A stretch of DNA of 64,000 bases from an uncultured Ectothiorhodospiraceae bacterium (GTDB lineage: Bacteria; Pseudomonadota; Gammaproteobacteria; S012-40). Below are positions 34,448 through 42,798 of the stretch, piece by piece. The notes under the pieces are model-generated. The model did no database searches and was not told the origin of the DNA. It worked only from the letters and a program-made list of their open reading frames with translations. A program made the position numbers and the translations under genes. The stretch is from contig CALZJE010000009.1 in assembly GCA_945787715.1 (NCBI GenBank), positions 1 through 64,000 of the forward strand. The letters are read 5' to 3'. The first letter of the stretch is position 1. The number at the start of each line of letters is the position of its first letter.

Positions 34448-34750
34448 TTATTGGATATCGAACAATTTTTGAAAATTCGCGATTGCCAATATTTTCTTAA
34501 TTTCTGGCTTACAATCAGTTATTTTGATATTCGCATTATCCCCACCAGCATGCTCTCTCAGTAAGAGCAGCATTCCAAGAGCGGAGCTATCCATATATTC
34601 TGCTTGAGACATATCCAACGTATACTCTGCTTTAGCATCATATTTCCGATACGCTTCGCGGAACTCAGTATGGTCGTTAAAATCAAATCGCCCTTTTATC
34701 GACAAGATTACGTTATCTCCGTTATTTGTTTCTCTGCTACTGACTGACAT
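34448..34750 (-). CDS. STAS-domain anti-sigma factor antagonist
   Basis: 100-aa; VILSIKGRFDFNDHTEFREAY...YTLDMSQAEYMDSSALGMLLLLREHAG. Confidence 0.92.
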   Translation of the reverse strand: MSVSSRETNNGDNVILSIKGRFDFNDHTEFREAYRKYDAKAEYTLDMSQAEYMDSSALGMLLLLREHAGGDNANIKITDCKPEIKKILAIANFQKLFDIQ

Positions 34751-34828
34751 AGCATCACTCCTTTGTTAATTGATATCAAACTTCATTTTAACTTATAAAC
34801 GCTCTAATTAATCATAGTTTACATAATT

Positions 34829-36034
34829 TTAAAACAATTCCACATCGCCCGCATCCATCGTTTTTTGAGTAACAATTTTCGAATCTTCATTCTCTTGGAG
34901 GTGTTTTAAGCTCTCCAGTTCTTGCTCGATTTCATTTAGTATTTCTTTCGCGCTATCGCGAGATATTTTACCATTCTTCAATAATTCAATTTTATGAATT
35001 GCCTGAGAAAAGCCATTTAATCGAATTTGAACATGCTCAACTAGCTGTCTAACGATATCTTCAAATTGCAGAGCTCTAACAGCAACCCCTACTTTTTGCG
35101 TAATATCTTCAGAACAATCTGACACCTGCTGAAGTGTATCGCCAATAAACTCATTTAACTTATCCATCTCTTGAAAAGTGATATCAACACGTTGTTTTGA
35201 TTCAATTGCAAACATCATATCTTTGGAAGCCATATGTTCAATAGTTTCTTGTGCATGTATAATATTGCCCATCGCACCTTTCATCAGCATGCTAATTTTT
35301 TCACTAAACTCGTTTGATCGAAGCGAAAGATTTCTCACCTCATCAGCAACCACTGCAAACCCTCTCCCTGCTTCACCTGCTCTAGCAGCTTCGATGGCAG
35401 CATTCAATGCCAGTAAATTTGTTTTATCCGCTATTGAACGGACGTCATCTAATAAGTTCTCTACTGCATTCATTTGCACGGCGACATCATCAATACCGTG
35501 CATAATCTGCATACTATCTTTACTTGTTGTTATCACTTGCTCCACAAAATAGTCCAATATGGTATTTGTCTCAGCAGCAAAATCAGTAAAACTCATTTTA
35601 TCCTTATCTGGCTCCTGATTTTCCATCCGCTCAGAATCTGTATTACTGTCTGTGGCTCTATCAATTAATTGCATAACCATTCTAAACTGCGCATTTGTCT
35701 GCTCATTTAGACCATTAAAACTTCCTTGTAAACTGTTTACCGCTTCTGATATTAAGGTGCGTGTACGGGATAGATCGGTATCTAAAATTGCCATTTCTTT
35801 ATTAAATAGAGACACAAAGTTTTTAATTGTTTGCATATCATCAATTTCTTCCTGATTTTCAGTATTTTTTTTCAGAAGAGAATCGTTCAGCAAACGATTT
35901 TTAGATCGCTCTTTTTTTAAGCAATAGAACCACACCAAGGTAATAAAGGAAATTGCCAAGATAGGATAAAGCTCATGGTGCACATAAAAATTAGCGCCAA
36001 AAGCGATTAAGCTAATGAAAAGGGGGAATATCAA
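34829..36034 (-). CDS. Methyl-accepting chemotaxis-like protein with N-terminal TM helices
   Basis: [50 protein letters not shown] hairpin signature; hydrophobic N-terminus. Confidence 0.92.
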   Translation of the reverse strand: MIFPLFISLIAFGANFYVHHELYPILAISFITLVWFYCLKKERSKNRLLNDSLLKKNTENQEEIDDMQTIKNFVSLFNKEMAILDTDLSRTRTLISEAVNSLQGSFNGLNEQTNAQFRMVMQLIDRATDSNTDSERMENQEPDKDKMSFTDFAAETNTILDYFVEQVITTSKDSMQIMHGIDDVAVQMNAVENLLDDVRSIADKTNLLALNAAIEAARAGEAGRGFAVVADEVRNLSLRSNEFSEKISMLMKGAMGNIIHAQETIEHMASKDMMFAIESKQRVDITFQEMDKLNEFIGDTLQQVSDCSEDITQKVGVAVRALQFEDIVRQLVEHVQIRLNGFSQAIHKIELLKNGKISRDSAKEILNEIEQELESLKHLQENEDSKIVTQKTMDAGDVELF

Positions 36035-36928
36035 AATACCTCTGCCTTCATCAAGAATATCTCATAACAGCTAAGTTATAATCATTAAAATCTCGCTTAT
36101 CTTATATTTGAATTCCATATTGTGATTTCAAATTTCGATAAACCCAACAACATAAGGAGAATTCCTTAAACATCTGAGCCGGTGAAAATAAGCGTATTTT
36201 CATATCTCCCGTTATCGGTAGCGGCACAATCAAACTTAACCATCCTACGTCAGATAAACTGTCACTTAACAAGTGATTAGTTGCTAGATCGTATCAGCTA
36301 GGAGAGCAGTAGTGACTATTTCCTGTACATTCATATCTCCAAACTCTAATAACGAAACGGCCAGTTTTTATAAATTCCAACAAATTGCGAAATATATAAG
36401 AATCTCATGAAGTTTGATTTTTTAACCATTAAGTTTTAATAAGGAAACTTCAAACTATAAATTGAGCATTCTAGAAATTAACGTTAAGTGATTTATTGCC
36501 AATCAGATAAAACCATTTGATAGCGAGCGATTGAAGAATGTTCTTTGTAGTATATCCAAAGCTACTAAAAAGTGAAAAAGCTGAAATAATTAAAATTCTG
36601 CACCATAATTTACTACTTCCCGTTACTTAGTAAAAAAACAGTATATATTGCTTCTACCTAACATATAGAAATACTCAAATTATTCTAAATGAAAATTCGT
36701 TAATTATTGCTGGGCCATCGAGCAGACAAGCTTTTATTCTTATTAAAGAATACTCTTCTCTATTGAAATACCAGAGTAATTTCCTCATGAATTATAATAG
36801 AATAAACCTATAATTCCCATAAAAAAATACTTGCACAATACATTAGTAATTTGGTATGTTTTTACTGCCGAACAAATAAGGCATTCACGTAAATATTAGC
36901 CATTAATTCTTCTAGAGGGGCAGAAAAA

Positions 36929-37039
36929 ATGCAAAAAGACGATCACATCATGAAACACGACATTGTTTATGTTGGGTATCTACTAATTATTTGTATAATC
37001 TTAGGAACACTTGTTTCGACTTTGTCTTTTCACGGTTAA
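36929..37039 (+). CDS. Single-TM microprotein P1 of a tandem paralogous family
   Basis: AGAGGGG SD at 36914-36920; MQKDDHIMKHDIVYVGYLLIICIILGTLVSTLSFHG*; not in the provided ORF track; followed by a terminator. Confidence 0.8.
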   Translation: MQKDDHIMKHDIVYVGYLLIICIILGTLVSTLSFHG

Positions 37040-37063
37040 GCCAAAGAAATAATAAGTACTGTT

Positions 37064-37097
37064 AAAAAAACGCAGCGTGTTAGCTGCGTTTTTTTTC
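37064..37097 (+). terminator. Rho-independent terminator after microprotein P1
   Basis: CGCAGC-GTGTTA-GCTGCG flanked by A7 and T8. Confidence 0.9.
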
Positions 37098-37203
37098 GTC
37101 TCTTTTAAAGCCATTCGATTAACCCAGCACCCTACTCAGTCAATACCCTCTTTTTTTATAGTAAAATTACTTGATATTAAAACATCTTGGATGTATCTTT
37201 ATA

Positions 37204-37244
37204 TTGTCAGTTATATATTACATGCGAGATATATTAACTGACAA
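37204..37244. promoter_or_regulatory. Inverted repeat upstream of microprotein P2 (operator or 5'-UTR hairpin)
   Basis: TTGTCAGTTA (37204-37213) / TAACTGACAA (37235-37244), arms extended by TATAT. Confidence 0.5.
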
Positions 37245-37278
37245 ACAGTACTATAAATTATATTTGGGAGTATTACTT

Positions 37279-37392
37279 ATGGCTAAAAAAAGAACTAGCG
37301 TAATGACGGAAGATGCATTGTATGTAGGATTTATTACTGTATTAACTGTGGCACTAACAATTCTTGGTGCAAGTTTGTCTTTCCATAGTTAA
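37279..37392 (+). CDS. Single-TM microprotein P2
   Basis: GGGAG SD at 37266-37270; MAKKRTSVMTEDALYVGFITVLTVALTILGASLSFHS*; the 73-aa track ORF starting at 37171 is this frame with a spurious upstream start. Confidence 0.85.
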   Translation: MAKKRTSVMTEDALYVGFITVLTVALTILGASLSFHS

Positions 37393-37440
37393 ATAATTCA
37401 GCAATAAATCAAATTTAGCTGAGTAAGCGACGTGAATGCA

Positions 37441-37480
37441 GGTAAAAAAGGTGATTCCCTCACTTATCATCTTTTTTACC
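37441..37480. terminator. Hairpin/terminator after microprotein P2
   Basis: GGTAAAAAAGGTGAT...ATCATCTTTTTTACC (one G-T wobble). Confidence 0.65.
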
Positions 37481-37724
37481 TATAAAACAAATAGATAGAA
37501 TAGATAAATGAAATAACCTAGTTATTGGATCAAGAATACCCCTCAAAATATGGGTATAAAATACCCTGCCATAGATAGGCTTAATAGCAAACCCATAATA
37601 TCTCTATGGTTGACTCCTTGACCAAACACTTCTGTGAGCCTATTGTTTTATCTAATCAGTATTTTTCACTGATTAAATAACAGTGCTTAATTAAATTTTC
37701 AACACTTTAAGAGGGAGAAGTGTA

Positions 37725-37838
37725 ATGGCTAAACAAAGAACAAATATTGCGGGCGATGATGCATATTATGTAATTTACCTTGCAGTAATATGGCTCATTC
37801 TAACGATCGTGATATCTAATTTATCGTTTCATGGCTAA
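37725..37838 (+). CDS. Single-TM microprotein P3
   Basis: GAGGGAGAAG SD immediately upstream; MAKQRTNIAGDDAYYVIYLAVIWLILTIVISNLSFHG*; not in ORF track. Confidence 0.85.
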   Translation: MAKQRTNIAGDDAYYVIYLAVIWLILTIVISNLSFHG

Positions 37839-37862
37839 CTAGTTTTACTTTTACGTGAATGC

Positions 37863-37894
37863 AAAAAAGAGCCGAATATCTCGGCTCTTTTTTT
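37863..37894. terminator. Bidirectional terminator between microprotein P3 and the YcgL-like gene
   Basis: AAAAAAGAGCCGA-ATATC-TCGGCTCTTTTTTT. Confidence 0.9.
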
Positions 37895-38126
37895 ATATTT
37901 TTGGCGGTAACTGAAGATGGAATCCTTGGGATCTAATATTAAATAAGACAACTTCAGGCTTTTCTCTCGCAAGTATTCTTTTTTCTGAAATATCTAACTC
38001 CATGACTAAGGATAGTTCGCCTAATAAATCACGAAGCGTCTGCGGCAATTCGCCTAATACCGTTTCTTTTTCAACAAAAAGATATGTCTCTTCTTTCTTC
38101 TTACTTTTAAAAATTTCACAAAGCAT
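37893..38126 (-). CDS. ycgL: YcgL domain protein
   Basis: 77-aa; MLCEIFKSKKKEETYLFVEKE...LPQTLRDLLGELSLVMELDISEKRILAREKPEVVLFNIRSQGFHLQLPP resembles E. coli YcgL. Confidence 0.85.
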   Translation of the reverse strand: MLCEIFKSKKKEETYLFVEKETVLGELPQTLRDLLGELSLVMELDISEKRILAREKPEVVLFNIRSQGFHLQLPPKI

Positions 38127-38481
38127 AATTCAAATCATCTATTTTCTAACTAACAAGCGACGCGGATTATACATGAGCCGATCATCAATAAACCACTTCT
38201 TTCAATATAAAAGATAAAGGCAATTTTTCAAGGTTATTGATTATTGCTTGGGCAATCATTTAGAAGTTGACTTAATATTTCAACTTTTTTCTGTAATTAA
38301 CATCTTTTAGCTTGCGTAAACCAAAAACATTTTATATGTTTAGGTAATTGGAGAGTAAAATACTCTGGTATTGTTTACCTTCATATTAACAGGGTAATTA
38401 TTTAATTCTAAACAAACAATTCACCCAGTAATTATATTGCTTTATGCAAGGCAATCATTTATAGATAGAGGGGTTTATATA

Positions 38482-38562
38482 ATGGGTAATGCAACTGTTC
38501 CAGTAGCTTTCATGGCCGTAATAATGCTAATGTACGTAGTTCTTCCACTAACTACTGCATAA
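38482..38562 (+). CDS. 26-aa single-TM microprotein P4
   Basis: GAGGGG SD at 38468-38473; MGNATVPVAFMAVIMLMYVVLPLTTA*; followed by a perfect 14-bp hairpin. Confidence 0.6.
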   Translation: MGNATVPVAFMAVIMLMYVVLPLTTA

Positions 38563-38577
38563 TCATTATATATTACA

Positions 38578-38612
38578 AGTTTGCATCATGCTCTATCGGC
38601 ATGATGCAAACT
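38578..38612 (+). other. Perfect 14-bp hairpin after microprotein P4 (no clear U-tract)
   Basis: AGTTTGCATCATGC-TCTATCG-GCATGATGCAAACT. Confidence 0.75.
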
Positions 38613-38912
38613 GCTTGAACGACAATTCATATTTTCCTTTCCTAAGTCAAAAAGAAAAAATTTCTACAAAGATTAACTGGCCGAGTAAGCATTCGAATCC
38701 ATCTAGCGTAGAAATAACTGCATCTATCAATCACCGAGCATTTCTTTAGCCGATAAGTCCTTTTTGGTATGGGCTGAATTATTTATCTACCTCTAAAAAC
38801 AACCCAAAAAATATAAGATGTTTTCCATTGTTTTCATACAAAAAAATGCTACACTTTAACTAAGTTAGTTTCACACTATTCTTAATTTATACTTAAACAG
38901 AGGGTAATTATT

Positions 38913-39131
38913 GTGGACGGAAATCTTATACCCGAAGTTAATGGTTGCTATCTAGATATGCGCTGCAGAATGTTTAAAGTGCGAATGTTAAGCTATCTGG
39001 ATAGAAAAGTAAGCTGTGTAGTGATAGAAGACACTAACGGGAATATCAAAACATTGAATATCAAAAATTGGCAAAACATGCAGCTTATTCCGTGCTGTAA
39101 AACAAGCAACGAAGTCCGCCATATTTCATAA
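38913..39131 (+). CDS. Hypothetical 72-aa Cys-containing small protein
   Basis: GTG start preceded by AGAGGG; MDGNLIPEVNGCYLDMRCRMFKVRMLSYLDRKVSCVVIEDTNGNIKTLNIKNWQNMQLIPCC... Confidence 0.5.
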   Translation: MDGNLIPEVNGCYLDMRCRMFKVRMLSYLDRKVSCVVIEDTNGNIKTLNIKNWQNMQLIPCCKTSNEVRHIS

Positions 39132-39206
39132 ATATTACGATTACAACCGTAAATATAGCATTGTGTGCTACCAGACAAGCTCCAGCAACACACATGCTTA
39201 AGTAAA

Positions 39207-41093
39207 TTAACTCATTTGAACAAATAAATCATTCAATCGCATGACAAATTCAGCAGGATCATCTAGATGGCCACCTTCTGCTAACAACGCTTGATCAAAT
39301 AATACATTAGCCCAATCATTAAAATTGTCCAAATCTCCCCCATTCAGTCGAATGATTAGTGGATGGGTAGGATTAACTTCCATAATAGGTAAGCTCGTAG
39401 GAACAGCATGTCCGGCGGACTTCAGCATACGCTGAAGATTAGCAGCCATTTCATCTTCATCAACAACCAAACAGCAAGGTGAGTTGGTTAAACGATGTGT
39501 TACTCGAACTTCCTTAACCTTCTCTTTCAACACTTCTTGCAATTTCTCTGTTAGATCTTTGGCTTCAGTAGCGGCTTTTTCTTTCGCTTCTTTCTCTTCG
39601 GAATCTTCCAGATCACCCAACTCTAAATCGCCTTTGGCAACAGAGTGAAAGGACTTACCATCAAAATCCGTCAAGTGACTCATCATCCACTCGTCAACAC
39701 GGTCACTCATTAGTAAGACTTCGATGCCTTTCTTCCGTAATACTTCCAAATGAGGGCTATTCTTAGCTGCAGCAAAGGATTCAGCAGTAATGTAGTAAAT
39801 TTTCTCCTGCCCTTCTTTCATTCGCTCAACATAGTCTTTTAGCGTAATGGTTTGCTCGGTACTGTCATCATGTGTAGATGAGAAACGTAACAGGTTTGCA
39901 ATTTTTTCTTTGTTTGAAAAATCTTCACCAGGTCCTTCTTTAAGCACCTGCCCGAACTCTTGCCATATCGTTGCGTATTTTTCTGCATCATTTTTCGCAA
40001 TATTTTCCAACAATCCGAGTACTTTCTTCACCGAAGCACCGCGCATTTTATCAATCAATTTATTATGCTGGAGAATTTCACGCGAAATATTTAACGGTAA
40101 ATCGTCAGAATCGATCAAACCACGAACAAAGCGTAGATAATCAGGCATTAAATGCTCTGCATCATCCATAATAAAAACACGCTTCACATATAATTTAATG
40201 CCTTGGCGGCGCTCTCTGTCCCACAAATCATATGGCGCTTTTTCAGGAATATAGAAAAGTGAAGTGTAAGACTGACTGCCTTCTACGTTAGTATGAATAT
40301 GGGCGGCAGGATCCTGAAAATCATGTGAGACATGTTTATAAAATTCATTATACTCTTGGTCAGAAATATCTGATTTTGCGCGTTTCCACAGCGCTGAAGC
40401 CTGATTGATGGTTTCCATCTGGCCTTTTTTGTCTTCTTCCTCAGAAGCCATTTCAATCGGTAAAGAGATATGATCAGAGTAACGTTGAATAATGTTTTTC
40501 AATCGAAAGGTATCAAGATACTCTTCATTACCATCAGACAGCTCTAGAATAATTTCTGTACCACGACTTGCTTTTTCGATTGTCTCCAGGGTGAACTCAC
40601 CTTCCCCTACAGAAACCCAGCGAACACCATGTTCAGCAGTCAAACCTGCACGTCGCGTGTTCACAGTAACTTGTTTTGCAATAATGAATGCTGAATAAAA
40701 TCCAACACCAAATTGACCAATCAATTGTGAATCCTTTGCTTGATCGCCAGTCAGTGAATCAAAGAACTGTTTTGTTCCAGATTTTGCAATTGTACCAATA
40801 TTATCAATGACTTCTTGGCGATTCATGCCGATACCATTGTCACGCAAAGTAATCGTCTTTGCGTCTTTATTAAATTCAATTTGAATTTTTAAATCGGGAT
40901 CATCTTCATACAGCGCATCATCAGTCAATGCTTCAAAACGCAATTTGTCACACGCATCCGATGCATTGGAAATCAACTCACGTAAAAAAATCTCTTTATT
41001 AGAATACAATGCGTTGATCATTAACTGAAGCAACTGCTTAACTTCAGTTTGAAATCCCATTGTCTCTTTATGTGCATCCACAGTTGTGCTCAC
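39207..41093 (-). CDS. htpG: Molecular chaperone HtpG (Hsp90)
   Basis: [83 protein letters not shown]. Confidence 0.98.
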   Translation of the reverse strand: MSTTVDAHKETMGFQTEVKQLLQLMINALYSNKEIFLRELISNASDACDKLRFEALTDDALYEDDPDLKIQIEFNKDAKTITLRDNGIGMNRQEVIDNIGTIAKSGTKQFFDSLTGDQAKDSQLIGQFGVGFYSAFIIAKQVTVNTRRAGLTAEHGVRWVSVGEGEFTLETIEKASRGTEIILELSDGNEEYLDTFRLKNIIQRYSDHISLPIEMASEEEDKKGQMETINQASALWKRAKSDISDQEYNEFYKHVSHDFQDPAAHIHTNVEGSQSYTSLFYIPEKAPYDLWDRERRQGIKLYVKRVFIMDDAEHLMPDYLRFVRGLIDSDDLPLNISREILQHNKLIDKMRGASVKKVLGLLENIAKNDAEKYATIWQEFGQVLKEGPGEDFSNKEKIANLLRFSSTHDDSTEQTITLKDYVERMKEGQEKIYYITAESFAAAKNSPHLEVLRKKGIEVLLMSDRVDEWMMSHLTDFDGKSFHSVAKGDLELGDLEDSEEKEAKEKAATEAKDLTEKLQEVLKEKVKEVRVTHRLTNSPCCLVVDEDEMAANLQRMLKSAGHAVPTSLPIMEVNPTHPLIIRLNGGDLDNFNDWANVLFDQALLAEGGHLDDPAEFVMRLNDLFVQMS

Positions 41094-41148
41094 TGTATAC
41101 TCCTTGATCTATTGACTATTTTTACTAGTAAAATCGAATGCCTATCTA

Positions 41149-41176
41149 ATTGGGGATTAATTTGTTAAGTTTCAAG
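41149..41176 (-). promoter_or_regulatory. Sigma32 (heat-shock)-type promoter of htpG
   Basis: Minus strand: CTTGAAA - 14 nt - CCCCAATTA, ~55 nt upstream of the htpG start; consensus CTTGAAA-N11-16-CCCCATNT. Confidence 0.85.
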
Positions 41177-41209
41177 CATGCATAAGCAATTAACAGACAG
41201 GATTTTGGA

Positions 41210-42688
41210 ATGCAGAGGTTTAACAGAATGAATCGTCCCGCACACAGTTTAAATAGTTATTCCATCACCACAGTTATTATTTCTCTAATATTTTTCAGTC
41301 ATTCTTTAATGGCGAAAACGGATATCGTTTCAACAACTGGTGATCAATCTGCATTATCACTAACCATTTATAACAGTAATTTGGCATTCGTCCGAGATAC
41401 ACGATCAATAACACTCAAGAAAGGTATCAATCAATTATCTCTTGAAGGTATCAGTGCAAACATTAAACCTGAGTCGGCAATTCTACGCTCAAAAGAGAAC
41501 AACAACTCAATCACAACGCTGGAACAGAGCTTCAATTATGATTTGCTAACACCGAAATTATTACTTGATAAATACGTGGGTAAAGATATAACTATTGTGA
41601 GAATTGATACCATAAATAATGAAGAGAAACACCTGAGCGCGACTGTTTTGAGCACTAAAGGTGGAGTTGTGCTTCAAGTTGGGAATAATATAGAGATAGG
41701 AATGCCTGAAAAAATCAAATTCCCAGCTCTTCCGGAAAATCTATTCAATAAGCCAACACTCGTTATTGAACTGGAAAATAATAAATCTTCATTACAAGAA
41801 CTAGAGCTTTCATATTTAACTAATGGCTTACAATGGCAAGCAGACTATATTGCAACCCTCAATGAACAAGAAAATAAAATTGACCTTCAAGCTCTTGTTA
41901 CAATAAGTAACCAAACAGGTGTTTCATATGAAAATACAGAATTACAACTGGTCGCAGGAGATGTAAACCAAGTCAATGAAAATATTATTCGGCGCTCCAG
42001 TGCAAAACTGATGAGTAGATCAATTGAATCTCTCGAACACAATGTACAAGCCGAAGCTATTTCAGACTTGTATCTATACTCACTTCCAAGAAAGACAAAT
42101 CTTCGTCAAAACCAAAGTAAACAGATTGCTCTCTTTACGAAGTCATCAATACCCGTTAAAAAAGACTATATTTTTACAGGTAAAGCGTATTATTACTATC
42201 AGCAAATTCCAGAAATATTCGAAAATATAAAAGCCTCTCGCAGATTAACATTACACAATAAAGAAAGTCACAACCTGGGAATCCCTTTACCAAAAGGCAT
42301 CGTTAGAAGTTATAAAGACGATGCAAACAATAGAAAACAATTTATTGGGGAAGATAAAATAAATCATATTGCCGCCGAAGAAAAATTCTCACTAAATCTC
42401 GGCAAAACATTTGACATCACAGCATCTAAAAAACAAGTAGAATTTAAAAAGCTATCAAGTTTAAGTAGTAGAGAAGTTATTACCGAGAGTAGCTATGAAA
42501 TTGAAGTGCAAAATAGTAAAAATAGCGCAGTTCAAGTTCATATCATCGAGCCCATCCCCGGTGATTGGCAAATAATAGAGACGAATTTCGCCCATCGAAA
42601 AATCCAAGCAAATCAAGTAAAGTGGGAGGTAACACTTGCTAAAAAAGGAAAAGTTTTACTTCAATACCGAGTGCGTATTAAGCAGTAG
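41210..42688 (+). CDS. DUF4139 domain protein (secreted)
   Basis: 492-aa, signal peptide, LTIYNSNLAFVRDTRSITLKKGINQLSLEGISANIKPESAIL; C-terminal ...YEIEVQNSKNSAVQVHIIEPIPGDWQI. Confidence 0.8.
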   Translation: MQRFNRMNRPAHSLNSYSITTVIISLIFFSHSLMAKTDIVSTTGDQSALSLTIYNSNLAFVRDTRSITLKKGINQLSLEGISANIKPESAILRSKENNNSITTLEQSFNYDLLTPKLLLDKYVGKDITIVRIDTINNEEKHLSATVLSTKGGVVLQVGNNIEIGMPEKIKFPALPENLFNKPTLVIELENNKSSLQELELSYLTNGLQWQADYIATLNEQENKIDLQALVTISNQTGVSYENTELQLVAGDVNQVNENIIRRSSAKLMSRSIESLEHNVQAEAISDLYLYSLPRKTNLRQNQSKQIALFTKSSIPVKKDYIFTGKAYYYYQQIPEIFENIKASRRLTLHNKESHNLGIPLPKGIVRSYKDDANNRKQFIGEDKINHIAAEEKFSLNLGKTFDITASKKQVEFKKLSSLSSREVITESSYEIEVQNSKNSAVQVHIIEPIPGDWQIIETNFAHRKIQANQVKWEVTLAKKGKVLLQYRVRIKQ

Positions 42689-42798
42689 CAAAAAATCATG
42701 ATATTTGACTACTAGGTAACCATCGGCATGCCCGTTACATTGACAATTAGGTGAATTCTCATAAGAATGAGATTCCCATTTACTGACGAGATTTTGTA

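Noticed and set aside
37171-37392. 73-aa ORF as called in the track
   Set aside because: The SD (GGGAG) and the paralogue comparison place the true start at 37279; the upstream part overlaps a palindromic regulatory region.
36929-37838. Light-harvesting (LH alpha/beta) or photosynthetic small subunit identity for the LSFH microproteins
   Set aside because: The His is at the extreme C-terminus, not within the TM; no LH signature and no photosynthesis genes in the window.
38690-38712. tRNA-like T-loop sequence (cattcgaatcc)
   Set aside because: No acceptor, D or anticodon stems could be formed around it.
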